From: Mesotoga infera
Lineage (GTDB): Bacteria; Thermotogota; Thermotogae; Petrotogales; Kosmotogaceae
Direction: 5' to 3'
DNA length: 64,000 nt
Assembly (NCBI RefSeq): GCF_900157305.1
Contig: NZ_LS974202.1
Coordinates: forward strand, 248,001-312,000
The position numbers were made by a program, and so were the translations under genes. The notes below the pieces were generated by a model. The model ran no database searches. It saw nothing but the letters and a program-made list of their open reading frames with translations, and was not told where the DNA came from. Below are positions 1-9,209 of this stretch, in pieces (the first letter of the stretch is position 1; the number at the start of each line of letters is the position of its first letter).

Positions 1-1
1 G

Positions 2-1105
2 GGCTGTGAAAGGATCGACGGCTTCTGCAGTTTTTGTACAGAATCGCTCCTATACGGTAACTTTCTCTGGCGCGATATGGAGGGTATAGAGGGAGAACTG
101 AAAGCCCTGAAAGAAGTTGGCGTCAAGGCTTTGAGGTTCGGCCGGAGTGCCAACGTTACGGCCTACGGGTACGATCGGGTGCTTGACAGACTAGATCCCG
201 GAGCTATAGAGAGGCTCTTTTCGACTACCAGAGATATACTCGATCCAGAAGTGCTCCACATAGACAACGGTAATCCGATTTTCATCACCCATCATGAAAG
301 AGAGGCAAGAAAAGCTCTCGAAAGCATAGTCAGGTACAACACCTGCGGTGATACGATCTCCTTCGGCGTTGAAAGCTTCGATACAAGGGTACGGGAATTA
401 AACAACCTCGGTGGCAGTGTGGAAGAGATTTACAGAGCCATAGAGCTGGTGAACGAAATAGGTGGCCAAAGGGTGGATGGAATCCCAAAGCTCCTGCCGG
501 GCGTGAATTTGTTGTACGGACTTCCCGGGCACAGCAGCGCGAGTTACAAAATCGATTTCGAAGAGCTGGCGGCTATTCTGGACAGCGGTCTTGTGCTCAG
601 AAGAATAAATATACGTCAAGTAATGATCTTTCCGGGAACACCACTATCGCGAATGGAAAAACCGAAGGTCGATCACAGATTGTACGAAAAACATAGACAA
701 AAGATAAGGACCGAGATAGATTATCAGATGCTTAAGAAGGTCTTCCCGGTCGGTTCGATAATTAAAGGCGTGATCCCCGCTTTCAACGAAGGCCAGATCT
801 TCTTCGGCAGACCGCTAGGCACTTATCCGATTCTAGTGGGATCGCCCGTCTCTTTTAAGGAAAAGACGGACATTGTCGTCATCGATCACGGGATGAGATC
901 GATCACGGGTCTTCCGCTGGGAACAGATATCAACTCGCTGGGTGAGAGGGAGCTGAGATACATACCTGGCATCGGCAGAGATCGCGCCAGAACGATTGTT
1001 TTCAAGAGACCTTCGGGTACAGGGGAACTTGCGGAGATAGTCGGAAATGATACAATCAAGACGATGTCGAAACTCGGACTTAAACTGGGGGGTAAGGAAA
1101 TTTGA
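2..1105 (+). CDS. Radical SAM protein with C-terminal helix-hairpin-helix (COG1031-like), 5' truncated
   Basis: The gene enters from the left edge: the frame is open from base 2 and no start is in the window. The first residues hold a C-x6-C-x2-C cysteine set (residues 2, 9 and 12 of the visible protein), which would bind the radical SAM 4Fe-4S cluster with a wider first spacing than the classic CxxxCxxC. The middle has radical-SAM-like barrel segments (FGVESFDTRVRELN, LLYGLPGHS). The last 60 residues contain a helix-hairpin-helix (IPGIGRDRARTIV). This combination matches COG1031, a family known mainly from archaea; substrate unknown. The stop codon overlaps the start of the asparaginase gene by 4 bases. 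Confident for family, not for function. Confidence 0.8.
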   Translation, partial: GCERIDGFCSFCTESLLYGNFLWRDMEGIEGELKALKEVGVKALRFGRSANVTAYGYDRVLDRLDPGAIERLFSTTRDILDPEVLHIDNGNPIFITHHEREARKALESIVRYNTCGDTISFGVESFDTRVRELNNLGGSVEEIYRAIELVNEIGGQRVDGIPKLLPGVNLLYGLPGHSSASYKIDFEELAAILDSGLVLRRINIRQVMIFPGTPLSRMEKPKVDHRLYEKHRQKIRTEIDYQMLKKVFPVGSIIKGVIPAFNEGQIFFGRPLGTYPILVGSPVSFKEKTDIVVIDHGMRSITGLPLGTDINSLGERELRYIPGIGRDRARTIVFKRPSGTGELAEIVGNDTIKTMSKLGLKLGGKEI

Positions 1106-2097
1106 AAGGTAAAGTGGTAATCATAACTACGGGCGGAACGATCGCCATGATCACCGACCCGGTTTCAGGCGCATCGATACCGGCGCAAGGGATCAACAAG
1201 CATGTGGCGAACATAAAAGGTCTTGACGAAATTGCCGATGTTGAACATATAGAGTTTTCAAACATCCCCAGCCCTTACATAAATCCCGATACTATGTGGA
1301 AGCTCTCGAGGCTAGTTTATAAAACCTTGAGCAGAGACGATGTAACGGGCGTCGTGATAACCCATGGAACAGACACTCTCGAGGAGACGGCGTACTTCCT
1401 GGATCTCACCGTAAACAGCGAAAAACCAGTCGTTTGCACCGCAGCGATGAGAAATATAGACGAGATGGGAACGGATGGTCCCAGAAACGTCCTGGCTTCG
1501 GTGAGGGTCGTTCTCAACTCCTTGGCTATAGGCATGGGAACTACCGTCTGTCTCAATGAAGAGATACACGCCGCGCGAGAAGTTACCAAGACCTATACCA
1601 GCAATGTGGCCACTTTCGATTCACCCGGACACGGACCGCTGGGGATAGTGGATGAGGACACGGTCATCTTTTTTAGGAAGCCTCTTCTGAGGGCAACTTT
1701 CAACGTTGAAAGGATTGAAAACAGAGTAGCTCTTGTCAAAACCTTCACCGGAGACGATGGCTCGATATTGAAGTCTCTGCCCGAACTGGGATATAAAGGG
1801 GTCGTCCTCGAAAGTTTTGGAAGGGGTAACGTGCCGGTTGAGGTCTATCACGTAGTAAAATATCTGATAGAGGAAAGGGGTATGCCGGTAATTATAACCT
1901 CGAGGTGTTTCAAAGGTCGTGTTCTAGGAGTTTACGGTTACATCGGTGGTGGAAAAAGCCTCGCCGATATCGGAGCTATATTCGCGCAGGAACTATCTTC
2001 CATGAAGGCCAGGATAAAACTCATGATCGTAATGGGAATTACGGACAACCGGGAAGAGATCGAGAGACTTTTCCGTCTTCCTTTGAAGGGGGTTTGA
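1102..2097 (+). CDS. ansA: L-asparaginase (type I-like, cytoplasmic)
   Basis: Predicted to hydrolyse L-asparagine to aspartate and ammonia. The N-terminus has the asparaginase signature with the nucleophilic threonine (ITTGGTIAM, residues 8-16), and the second threonine-aspartate active-site block (THGTDTLEETA) lies near residue 90. The 331-residue length fits the family. No signal peptide is seen, so it should act in the cytoplasm. The start is a TTG at 1102, inside the end of the preceding radical SAM gene (TTGA overlap), with AAGGAAA just upstream; this implies translational coupling. It is followed one base after its stop by the AI-2E-type permease gene. A glutamyl-tRNA(Gln) amidotransferase D-type role is less likely because the N-terminal extension of GatD is absent. 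Confidence 0.87.
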   Translation: MKGKVVIITTGGTIAMITDPVSGASIPAQGINKHVANIKGLDEIADVEHIEFSNIPSPYINPDTMWKLSRLVYKTLSRDDVTGVVITHGTDTLEETAYFLDLTVNSEKPVVCTAAMRNIDEMGTDGPRNVLASVRVVLNSLAIGMGTTVCLNEEIHAAREVTKTYTSNVATFDSPGHGPLGIVDEDTVIFFRKPLLRATFNVERIENRVALVKTFTGDDGSILKSLPELGYKGVVLESFGRGNVPVEVYHVVKYLIEERGMPVIITSRCFKGRVLGVYGYIGGGKSLADIGAIFAQELSSMKARIKLMIVMGITDNREEIERLFRLPLKGV

Positions 2098-2098
2098 T

Positions 2099-3553
2099 GT
2101 GTTTCGAAACATCGTAAAACAACCACGCTTCATCGCGGCCGTTTTCACTATGATATACCTGATAATCGGTCTTGTAGTCTTTTCTGTTTCACTCAGAACG
2201 GCCGTAATCGTCTTCTCGACTTTCACGGTGGTTCTCCTTCTCGAACCTTGGGCCAGACTTGCTCAGAAATACTTCAAAATAAAGCGGTCTCTCTCCCTCG
2301 GTTTTGGGCTGGTGATAATCTTCGTGGGGCTTATAACGCTTATCGTCTTTTTGACAACACCGCTGGCAAAGGAAGCGTCGAAGTTTTACAACATCGTCGT
2401 CGATTTCTTCCCTTCAGTTGAAGAGACCAAGATAACCTCCTTCGAGGTGAACACCAACATAGACAGGCTCCTTTCGGAAGAAAATTTCGTGAACGGTTTG
2501 ACACAGGAAGAGAAGGGCTCTCTTGAGCTCCTTTCAAAGGATCTGAAGAGCTACTACGCCGAGATAATGAAGACGGTTCCCACGATGGAATCGTCCTTCG
2601 AGAAAGAGTTGAAAAGCATCGAAGAGGGGCTCAGAGAAAAGGGAAACTACATAGTGATCATGAGTAGTGACCAGACCAGAGAGGCTAGCTACGAAGAATT
2701 GAACGAGGTGACTTCTAGATATCTCTCCCCGTCGAATGCGGCAACGTTATCGGAGGAACTTCTGGCAAATGCTATGCAGGTTCAGTCACAGGAACTGTGG
2801 CGTGAAGTGGTAGCCTATTTCATGCCTAAGAACCTCGATCCGGTTAGACAGGCGGCCACGTATGAAAGTGTCAGAAACTTCCTGATTCAGGTACAGAACA
2901 TCCTCAGAGAATTTCTACCAAGCCTTCTGGAGAAGGTTCCCAGTTTCATCACCAGTACTGGGTTGGTGATTTTCTTCACCATAGTGGGGGCTATCTATCT
3001 CAGTTACTACTTCCTCTCGATAAAGGAGATAGTACCCAAACTCTACCCGAAGAAAGTCAGGAAGATCGCGACCGAATTTCTCTCCGATACTTACAAGAAC
3101 CTGGAAAGGTACGTTATATCCATAGTTCTGGTTGCGATCATAGTGGGCATCGTGGTGGGAATAGCAATCAAAGCGATGGGGCTGAAGTACAGCCTGTTGA
3201 TGGGTCTGTGGGCCGCTTTTACCAATCTCATACCGATCGTGGGGGTACCACTGGAGTTCATACCGCTCTTACTGCTGGCGGTTTCAACACAGAACATTCT
3301 GCTGGTCATAATTCTATTAATTGTCCTTACGATAGTTCACGCGGCGGCTTTCATACTCTTCCTGGTATTCATGAAGGGCTACAATAGGATAAACCCGGTC
3401 ATGATAATCCTGATGATAGTAGTGGCAGGACAGCTCTTCGGACTGTTCGGAGCTATAATCGCCGTCCCCTTCGCGATACTGATAAAAATGCTCTGGATAC
3501 ATTTCATATCGCCGCTGCTGGATGAAGACCAGCCAGTGGATGGTACCTCTTAG
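2099..3553 (+). CDS. AI-2E transporter family membrane protein
   Basis: A 484-residue polytopic membrane protein of the family once called UPF0118 (PerM/TqsA type). Hydrophobic segments lie at about residues 12-45 and 60-85, then a long soluble, charged region (about 100-275), then five or so further membrane segments to the end. The conserved C-terminal half (GLKYSLLMGLWAAFTNLIPIVG region) is typical. The soluble loop between the N-terminal and C-terminal membrane blocks is longer than in most members. Family members export small molecules or, in some species, sodium; the substrate here cannot be told. The GTG start at 2099 lies one base after the asparaginase stop, so the three first genes look co-transcribed. 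Confidence 0.8.
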   Translation: MFRNIVKQPRFIAAVFTMIYLIIGLVVFSVSLRTAVIVFSTFTVVLLLEPWARLAQKYFKIKRSLSLGFGLVIIFVGLITLIVFLTTPLAKEASKFYNIVVDFFPSVEETKITSFEVNTNIDRLLSEENFVNGLTQEEKGSLELLSKDLKSYYAEIMKTVPTMESSFEKELKSIEEGLREKGNYIVIMSSDQTREASYEELNEVTSRYLSPSNAATLSEELLANAMQVQSQELWREVVAYFMPKNLDPVRQAATYESVRNFLIQVQNILREFLPSLLEKVPSFITSTGLVIFFTIVGAIYLSYYFLSIKEIVPKLYPKKVRKIATEFLSDTYKNLERYVISIVLVAIIVGIVVGIAIKAMGLKYSLLMGLWAAFTNLIPIVGVPLEFIPLLLLAVSTQNILLVIILLIVLTIVHAAAFILFLVFMKGYNRINPVMIILMIVVAGQLFGLFGAIIAVPFAILIKMLWIHFISPLLDEDQPVDGTS

Positions 3554-3702
3554 CATTTTGAACATGTAGAAAAAGTCGATATTGCTTATCCTATCGTTGA
3601 TTAATACAACACCCTTTTTTCCGTGCAGATGTTGACGGCGGGAGTTTATATTATAGCCAGGTGATTTGGCATAACACCTTTATATATCTTAGATAAGCAT
3701 TA

Positions 3703-4713
3703 TCACAGAATCAGGCAGGCATCTCCGAAGGAGAAGAATCTGTAACGTTTTTCGATGGCTTCCCTGTAGGCCTCCATGATAAGCTCCCTTCCGGCGAAGG
3801 CCGACACGAGCATAAGGAGTGTCGATTTCGGTAGATGAAAGTTAGTTATGAGCGAGTCGATTACACCGAACCTGTAGGGAGGATAGATGAAGATGTCCGT
3901 CGAACCGCTGTCTTCCACCAGTTTTCCATATTTGGATACGACGCTTTCGAGCGTCCTGACAGTGGTCGTTCCTACGGCCACCACTTTACCGCTTCTTTCT
4001 TTGGTACGGTTCACGGCCTCGACGGTTTCGGAAGATATTGTGTAATACTCCTCGTGCATTTGGTGTTCTTCGATTCTTTCGCTCTTTACAGGTCTGAAAG
4101 TTCCAATTCCGACGTGTAGTGTTACGTACTCTATACCTACACCCTTCTCGCTTATACTGGCGAGCAGTTCGGGTGTAAAGTGTAGCCCGGCAGTCGGAGA
4201 GGCTATCGATCCCTCCCTCTTCGAGTAAACTGTCTGGTAAGACTCCGGATCCTCCGGATAGATGTGAATATAAGGAGGTATAGCCAGCCTACCAACGAGT
4301 TTTATCTCATCGTCTCTGGCACCTTTGAAATCCAACAGCCTGCTGGAATCGTCACAGTGCTCTATGACTTCGCAGTCCAGACTGCCAAAGATCAATCTGC
4401 TGCCCTTCTTCACTTTGTTTCCCGGCCTGACTATTGCCTTCCACAATCCCTGGTCGATCTTTTCAATGAGGAGGGCCTCGACGGAGGCTCCAGTATCCTT
4501 TCGGCCGATCAATCTTGCCGGAATAACCCTGCTGTCGTTCATCACGAGTGTATCACCGGGATTTAGATACTCTATGATCTCCCTGAACGACCTGTGATCG
4601 ATCGATTCACGGGCTCTGTCGATTACCAGTAGCCTCGAGCTGTCGCGGGGTACCACGGGTTTTTGCGCTATCAGCTCTTCGGGTAGGTAGTAATCAAATT
4701 CCGAGGTTTTCAT
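3703..4713 (-). CDS. queA: S-adenosylmethionine:tRNA ribosyltransferase-isomerase (queuosine synthesis)
   Basis: QueA transfers and isomerises the ribosyl part of SAM onto preQ1 in tRNA to give epoxyqueuosine. The 336-residue protein starts with the family hallmark MKTSEFDYYLPEELIAQ and carries RDSSRLLVIDR, a central SPTAGLHFT block and the C-terminal SLITNFHLPKSTLLMLVSAFAG block, all characteristic. The upstream nuclease-like gene overlaps its start by 20 bases, so the two are co-expressed. No other queuosine gene is in this window. Downstream lies 149 bp with no convincing gene or terminator before the convergent permease gene. Confidence 0.95.
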   Translation of the reverse strand: MKTSEFDYYLPEELIAQKPVVPRDSSRLLVIDRARESIDHRSFREIIEYLNPGDTLVMNDSRVIPARLIGRKDTGASVEALLIEKIDQGLWKAIVRPGNKVKKGSRLIFGSLDCEVIEHCDDSSRLLDFKGARDDEIKLVGRLAIPPYIHIYPEDPESYQTVYSKREGSIASPTAGLHFTPELLASISEKGVGIEYVTLHVGIGTFRPVKSERIEEHQMHEEYYTISSETVEAVNRTKERSGKVVAVGTTTVRTLESVVSKYGKLVEDSGSTDIFIYPPYRFGVIDSLITNFHLPKSTLLMLVSAFAGRELIMEAYREAIEKRYRFFSFGDACLIL

Positions 4714-5695
4714 CTATCTCCTCCGGTCTGAGCAATATCAGATCTCCGACGCCGTGTTCCAAGTACCTGTCGTAGGTTATCACTACGGCGTCGTGCTGTC
4801 TTGCAAGACGTATGATCTTCTCATCGGCAGGCGAGTAAGTCTCCACCTGCGGCAGAGAAAGCCATCTTGCTAGCCGTTCTTGCTGGAAACCACCGATGGT
4901 GTAAGCGATATTTCTATCGAAGACTACGCGAAATGGAAAGAGTGCGACCCTCGACTTTGCCATATTTACGAAGAGGTCGTCCAACCTGGCTAGATCGGGA
5001 GTATCCTGCCTGGAATAGACTATGTTGCTCCCGTCTATCACTACCTCTCTGTGAGAGCGAGAGAAGAGAACCGACCAGACGTAAGGGTGAACGGACTTAA
5101 GCTCACTCGTCAGCCTCTTCAAGTTCTCCCTATCGAGAGACTGTACTTCTTCTCTCAGGATTCTTAATTCTTTGAGATTGGTGAAATCCGTCGTTTTTAT
5201 CCGCGCGTTGATACCGAGATCTTCGACGGGTTCTTTCTTGAAGCATAGGGCCGATTCCAACATGATGTAATTAATCACGCCCATCTCCTGGAGTGAACCC
5301 GTCTCTTCGATCCATCTGGCGTAATCCTCAAGACTCTCCACCTCACCCTTTAATAGGCCGTTGACCGGCGGATTACTCCTCGGATCTAATATGAAAAGAA
5401 GATGTCCAACCGGTCGCACCGGTAGATTCACAAGTCCACTCACATACTCCACTCTTTCGAGCAGAGAACGGTCCCTCTCTCGCAGAATGTCTATGGCAAA
5501 CTCCAGCTCTTCGAAAGAGAGCCCGGAAAGCTCAGGGATAATTCTCTTCAACTTTTCGAGAACAGATCGTTCAAGGGGATTCTTTTTGAGGAATTTTGCG
5601 AACCTCTCCAGGCTATCTTTCCGCTTTCCGTAGAAAGAGTAGAATCCTTCCGATGAGACATTATCTATTATTTTCGATCTTATCGCTGTATCCAA
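4694..5695 (-). CDS. Protein with C-terminal NYN/PIN-like (Zc3h12a-type) ribonuclease domain
   Basis: About 333 residues. The N-terminal 220 residues are helical and charged and match nothing I recognise. The C-terminal 110 residues look like an NYN/PIN-fold nuclease: VVIDGSNIVYS (first acidic residue), RVVFDRN, a PADEKIIRLA block and VVITYDRYLEH, giving the spaced acidic residues expected for a metal-dependent RNase. The TTG start at 5695 is preferred because GAGGAG lies 8 bases upstream; a longer reading to 5824 would run over the divergent rpmE promoter and start. It overlaps queA by 20 bases, which suggests an RNA-related job, but the target is unknown. Confidence 0.7.
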   Translation of the reverse strand: MDTAIRSKIIDNVSSEGFYSFYGKRKDSLERFAKFLKKNPLERSVLEKLKRIIPELSGLSFEELEFAIDILRERDRSLLERVEYVSGLVNLPVRPVGHLLFILDPRSNPPVNGLLKGEVESLEDYARWIEETGSLQEMGVINYIMLESALCFKKEPVEDLGINARIKTTDFTNLKELRILREEVQSLDRENLKRLTSELKSVHPYVWSVLFSRSHREVVIDGSNIVYSRQDTPDLARLDDLFVNMAKSRVALFPFRVVFDRNIAYTIGGFQQERLARWLSLPQVETYSPADEKIIRLARQHDAVVITYDRYLEHGVGDLILLRPEEIDENLGI

Positions 5696-5737
5696 GCAAA
5701 AAACTCCTCTATTCAGAATATGGCCATCTTCAAGTCT

Positions 5738-5766
5738 TTGACACACTTTCCTCTCTATGATATAAT
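5738..5766 (+). promoter_or_regulatory. SigmaA promoter for rpmE
   Basis: TTGACA at 5738-5743 and TATAAT at 5761-5766, separated by exactly 17 bases: a consensus housekeeping promoter. It lies 41 bases before the rpmE start, with an AAAGAGGTG SD sequence between. It is the strongest promoter match seen in this window. Confidence 0.88.
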
Positions 5767-5806
5767 GAGTTCTGTGCAAATTACAACTTAAAGAGGTGAA
5801 GCCCCG

Positions 5807-6016
5807 ATGAAAAAAGGAATGCACCCGGAGATGAAGCTGATCTCAGTCAAATGTACTTGCGGTGCAGAACATAAGTTCTACTCCACTAAGGATAACATCA
5901 AGATCGACCTTTGCTCGAGTTGCCATCCCTTCTACCGCGGAGACGCATCTTCGATGATCATTGACACCGAGGGAAGGGTACAGAAGTTCAGAAACAAATA
6001 CGGAGACAATTACTGA
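5807..6016 (+). CDS. rpmE: 50S ribosomal protein L31, zinc-binding type
   Basis: A 69-residue ribosomal protein of the large subunit. It retains cysteines in CTCG and [10 protein letters not shown], so it is the zinc-containing (C+) form that many bacteria replace with a C- paralogue under zinc starvation. HPFYRG is the family hallmark. The ATG is preceded by GAGGTG. The gene follows a consensus promoter and is followed 52 bases later by an S1-domain gene; the gap holds a perfect 12-base palindrome (GGCGCATGCGCC at about 6022-6033) without a following T-run. Confidence 0.96.
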   Translation: MKKGMHPEMKLISVKCTCGAEHKFYSTKDNIKIDLCSSCHPFYRGDASSMIIDTEGRVQKFRNKYGDNY

Positions 6017-6068
6017 GAGCTGGCGCATGCGCCCTTCTCTAGTATAGAGTCAAATGGAGGTTAGTCAT

Positions 6069-6437
6069 GTGAGCGTGAAAGTGGGTACCGTTGTTGAGGG
6101 AAGTGTGGCTTCTGTAAAGAAGTTCGGAGCTTATGTTACTCTGGAAGGCGGAGAAGAAGGATTTATTCACATTTCTAAAGTGGCGAGAGAGTACGTGAAG
6201 AACATTGAGGACTATCTCAAGGTTGGCCAGAAAGTCGAAGCGAAGGTTCTGGGGACGACGAAGGACGGGAAGTGGGAACTTTCGATCAAGGATCTGAAGA
6301 GCAAGGGATCAGACGAAGGACCTTCGAATCAAGACTTCGAGAAGAAACTGGCGAAATTCATGCGAGATAGCGGCGAGAAGATTTCCGCCTTTAAGAGAAG
6401 ACTCGACAAGAAGAGAGGTATCCGTAAAAGACCTTAA
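6069..6437 (+). CDS. S1 RNA-binding domain protein (YugI/general stress protein 13-like)
   Basis: About 122 residues. An S1 OB-fold fills residues 4-75: VGTVVEGSVASVKKFGAYVTL, then EEGFIHISKVAREYV and VGQKVEAKVLG. The remainder is a basic tail ending in KRRLDKKRGIRKRP, apt for RNA contact. Proteins of this build bind ribosomes or mRNA in Firmicutes; the role here is inferred only from fold and its place after rpmE. I place the start at GTG 6069 because TGGAGGT (6055-6061) sits 7 bases before it; an ATG at 6054 would overlap that SD. Confidence 0.83.
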   Translation: MSVKVGTVVEGSVASVKKFGAYVTLEGGEEGFIHISKVAREYVKNIEDYLKVGQKVEAKVLGTTKDGKWELSIKDLKSKGSDEGPSNQDFEKKLAKFMRDSGEKISAFKRRLDKKRGIRKRP

Positions 6438-6464
6438 GAGACTTTTATGAGATATGAGATAGAG

Positions 6465-6490
6465 GAAGGGAGCTGAGCTCCCTTCTTTCT
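6465..6490 (+). terminator. Rho-independent terminator after the S1-domain gene
   Basis: A perfect inverted repeat GAAGGGAGCT-G-AGCTCCCTTC (6465-6485) followed by TTTCT. It closes the rpmE/S1 unit before the glucan phosphorylase gene. Confidence 0.75.
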
Positions 6491-6613
6491 ATTGATAGAA
6501 GATCTTTAAGGCCATAATCGAGAGCCAGACGGAGAAAAAGCGGGTTCCAAGAGCAAGATCGCCGAAAATACCTTATAATTGGAATTAGAAGCTGTTATTT
6601 GGAGGTTGATCGT

Positions 6614-9181
6614 ATGTACTTTCTCGAAAGAGTGATGGCCGTTCCCAGATTGCCTGAAAAACTGGCCAGACTTGAAGAGCTGGCCAGAAATCTCTGGTGG
6701 TCTTGGAATTACGATGCGCAGGAGATGTTCAAATATACGGATCCGGAGATGTGGTACCAGGAGAAACGGAGTCCAGTTCGTTTGCTCAGAAGGATAAAAC
6801 AAGAGAGGCTGTACGAACTGGAAAATGATGTACAGTTTCTGGCCATGTACGAGAACACTCTCAAAAAATTCGACGAATACATGGGTAATAAAAACACCTG
6901 GTTGGAGAGAAACTATCCCGACCGTCGAGACAGGTGTATCGCCTATTTTTGCGCTGAGTACGGTTTTCACGAATCCTTCCCAATATATTCTGGTGGATTG
7001 GGGATACTGGCGGGAGATCACTTGAAGACGGCCAGCGACATGGGGCTCAACTTCGTCGCAGTTGGCCTTCTTTACAGGAACGGTTATTTCGAGCAGAGAA
7101 TCGATGAATCCGGCTGGCAGCAGAACATATACAGTCGCTACGACTTCGAGGACTTCCCGGTAGTGCCGGCGTTGGACGAAAACGGTGACGAGGTTTATAT
7201 AAATATCGATCTGCCCGGCAGGAAGTTGTGGGCCAAGATTTGGAGGGTGCAGGTCGGAAAGACCGCTCTCTTTCTACTGGATACGGATATCCCGCAGAAC
7301 GAGGTGGAAGACAGGAAGATAACCTCTAACCTCTACGGCGGCGACAGAGAAATGCGGCTCAAACAGGAGATACTTCTGGGAATAGGCGGTGTAAGGGCTC
7401 TTAGAGTTATGGGTATCAATCCCGAGCTCTGGCACATGAACGAGGGCCACGCTGCCTTTCTCTCTCTGGAGAGGATCAGAGAATACGTTCAGGGGAAAGG
7501 GCTGGATTTCGCAACGGCAGCGACACTGGTGAAGTCTGGAAATGTTTTCACAACTCACACCCCCGTTCCCGCCGGTAACGACATCTTCGATCTGGAGATA
7601 ATCGAGCGGTATTTCAGGGCTTTTTGGGAGAAGGTGAAGACAAGCCGGGAAGAGTTCATGGAGCTCGGACTGGAGAAGTTTCCTGGTGGCGGCCAGCACT
7701 ACAGTATGACGGTTCTCGCACTAAAACTCTCTGCAGCCTCCAACGGCGTAAGCGAACTCCACGGGAAAGTTAGCCGGAATCTGTGGAATCATATCTATCC
7801 AGACCTACCGGCCGTAGAAGTTCCCATAACCCATGTAACCAATGGCGTGCATATATGGACCTGGTTGAACTCTTCGATGGTCAAGCTACTCGATCGTTAT
7901 CTGCCGGGAGACTGGCACGAAAGGGTGGACGATCCGGAAGTCTGGGAAAGGGTGGATGATATACCGCCCGAGGAAATCTGGCAGCTTCACCTGGCCCTGA
8001 AATCCCGAACAAAGAGTTTTCTTCAAACAAGACTGAAGAGACAGCGTAGAAGGCTGGGAGAGACTATCGAAGATTTGATGGAAGTCGATGAGATACTCCC
8101 CGAGGACGTTCTCACTATCGGCTTCGCCAGGCGTTTCGCAACCTATAAGAGGGCAACCCTAATATTCAAGGACATCAATAGGCTGAAGTCTATTATCTCC
8201 AGCTCCGAGAGGCCTGTACAGTTCGTTTTTGCTGGCAAAGCACATCCGGCAGACGACCCTGGCAAGGAGCTAATAAGAAAGCTGTACGAGATCTCCAGGA
8301 CTCCCGAATTCAAGAACAGAATCATCATCGTCGAGAACTACGATATGAACATTGCGCGCCACCTGGTAAGCGGGGTAGATATATGGCTTAACACACCCCG
8401 GAGACCCCACGAAGCCAGTGGAACGAGCGGAGAGAAGGCCGGCATGAACGGCGTCCTCAACTTCAGTGTAATGGACGGCTGGTGGGTAGAAGGTTATGAT
8501 GGAAACAACGGTTGGGCTATCGGCGACAATAGGGATTACCAGGACAACGAGCTTCAAGACCGCATAGATTCAGTTTCTATATACAGTACGCTAGAGAAGG
8601 AGATCGTTCCGCTCTACTACTCGAGGGATGATAACGGAACGGCAGTGGAATGGGCCCAGAAGATGAAAGACTCGATAAAGGAGATTGGCAAGAGATTCAA
8701 CACGCAGAGAATGCTGGCCGATTACGCAGAGAAGCTTTATTTCCCGGTGATCGATCTCTTCGACGAAGTTCAGAAGAACGACTTTAGACTCGCAAGGAAC
8801 GTTTCTGGCTGGAAAGAGAAGTTCAGCGCTAGCTGGAACGCCATCAGGATAAAGCCGAACATACAGGTCGAATCCACGACCAGATCGATAAAGGTAGGAC
8901 AGGAGATATCGCTCTCGGCCAACGTCTATCTCGGAACGATGGATCCTAACGAAGTTCTGGTCGAGATTTTCGTGGCGAGAATGGACGATAACGGCGAGAT
9001 GATCAATTTCAAGCTTTATCCAATGAGTCTGATAAAGGAAGATGTACACGGTGAGTATATCTACGGTGGGAAGTTCACCATTCCGGAGGAGGGTAAGCTT
9101 GCCTACACGATCAGAGTCGTTCCCAACCCCGATCACCTTCCCGAAAGATACTTCATACCGCTCGCCAGGTGGATCTCATAA
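6614..9181 (+). CDS. glgP: Alpha-glucan (glycogen/maltodextrin) phosphorylase, GT35
   Basis: Phosphorolyses alpha-1,4-glucans to glucose 1-phosphate using pyridoxal phosphate. About 855 residues. The N-terminus carries the DUF3417-type block LEELARNLWWSWN found in the short thermophile/actinobacterial phosphorylases rather than the E. coli type. The PLP site block EASGTSGEKAGMNG with its lysine is intact near residue 610, and a substrate-loop FCAEYGFHES is near residue 113. A C-terminal beta-rich region of about 120 residues follows the catalytic core. The ATG at 6614 is favoured, with GGAGGT 7 bases upstream. A TATAAT at 6574-6579 may be the -10 of its own promoter, but no good -35 is visible. 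It ends in a strong terminator. Confidence 0.93.
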   Translation: MYFLERVMAVPRLPEKLARLEELARNLWWSWNYDAQEMFKYTDPEMWYQEKRSPVRLLRRIKQERLYELENDVQFLAMYENTLKKFDEYMGNKNTWLERNYPDRRDRCIAYFCAEYGFHESFPIYSGGLGILAGDHLKTASDMGLNFVAVGLLYRNGYFEQRIDESGWQQNIYSRYDFEDFPVVPALDENGDEVYINIDLPGRKLWAKIWRVQVGKTALFLLDTDIPQNEVEDRKITSNLYGGDREMRLKQEILLGIGGVRALRVMGINPELWHMNEGHAAFLSLERIREYVQGKGLDFATAATLVKSGNVFTTHTPVPAGNDIFDLEIIERYFRAFWEKVKTSREEFMELGLEKFPGGGQHYSMTVLALKLSAASNGVSELHGKVSRNLWNHIYPDLPAVEVPITHVTNGVHIWTWLNSSMVKLLDRYLPGDWHERVDDPEVWERVDDIPPEEIWQLHLALKSRTKSFLQTRLKRQRRRLGETIEDLMEVDEILPEDVLTIGFARRFATYKRATLIFKDINRLKSIISSSERPVQFVFAGKAHPADDPGKELIRKLYEISRTPEFKNRIIIVENYDMNIARHLVSGVDIWLNTPRRPHEASGTSGEKAGMNGVLNFSVMDGWWVEGYDGNNGWAIGDNRDYQDNELQDRIDSVSIYSTLEKEIVPLYYSRDDNGTAVEWAQKMKDSIKEIGKRFNTQRMLADYAEKLYFPVIDLFDEVQKNDFRLARNVSGWKEKFSASWNAIRIKPNIQVESTTRSIKVGQEISLSANVYLGTMDPNEVLVEIFVARMDDNGEMINFKLYPMSLIKEDVHGEYIYGGKFTIPEEGKLAYTIRVVPNPDHLPERYFIPLARWIS

Positions 9182-9209
9182 AAAACCCGCCTTCAAGGGC
9201 GGGTTTTTC
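9182..9209. terminator. Bidirectional rho-independent terminator
   Basis: AAAAACCCGCC, loop TTCAA, GGGCGGGTTTTT. The A-run and T-run let the same hairpin serve the phosphorylase gene on the + strand and the 9.2-16.7 kb gene string on the - strand, whose last stop codon lies at its edge. Confidence 0.92.

Noticed and set aside
4694-5824. The longer version of the NYN-nuclease gene starting at 5824.
   Set aside because: It would cover the rpmE start and a consensus promoter; the TTG at 5695 has a good SD and begins the conserved part.
6022-6033. The palindrome GGCGCATGCGCC after rpmE as a terminator.
   Set aside because: No T-run follows, and the next gene has its SD close by with no promoter of its own visible.
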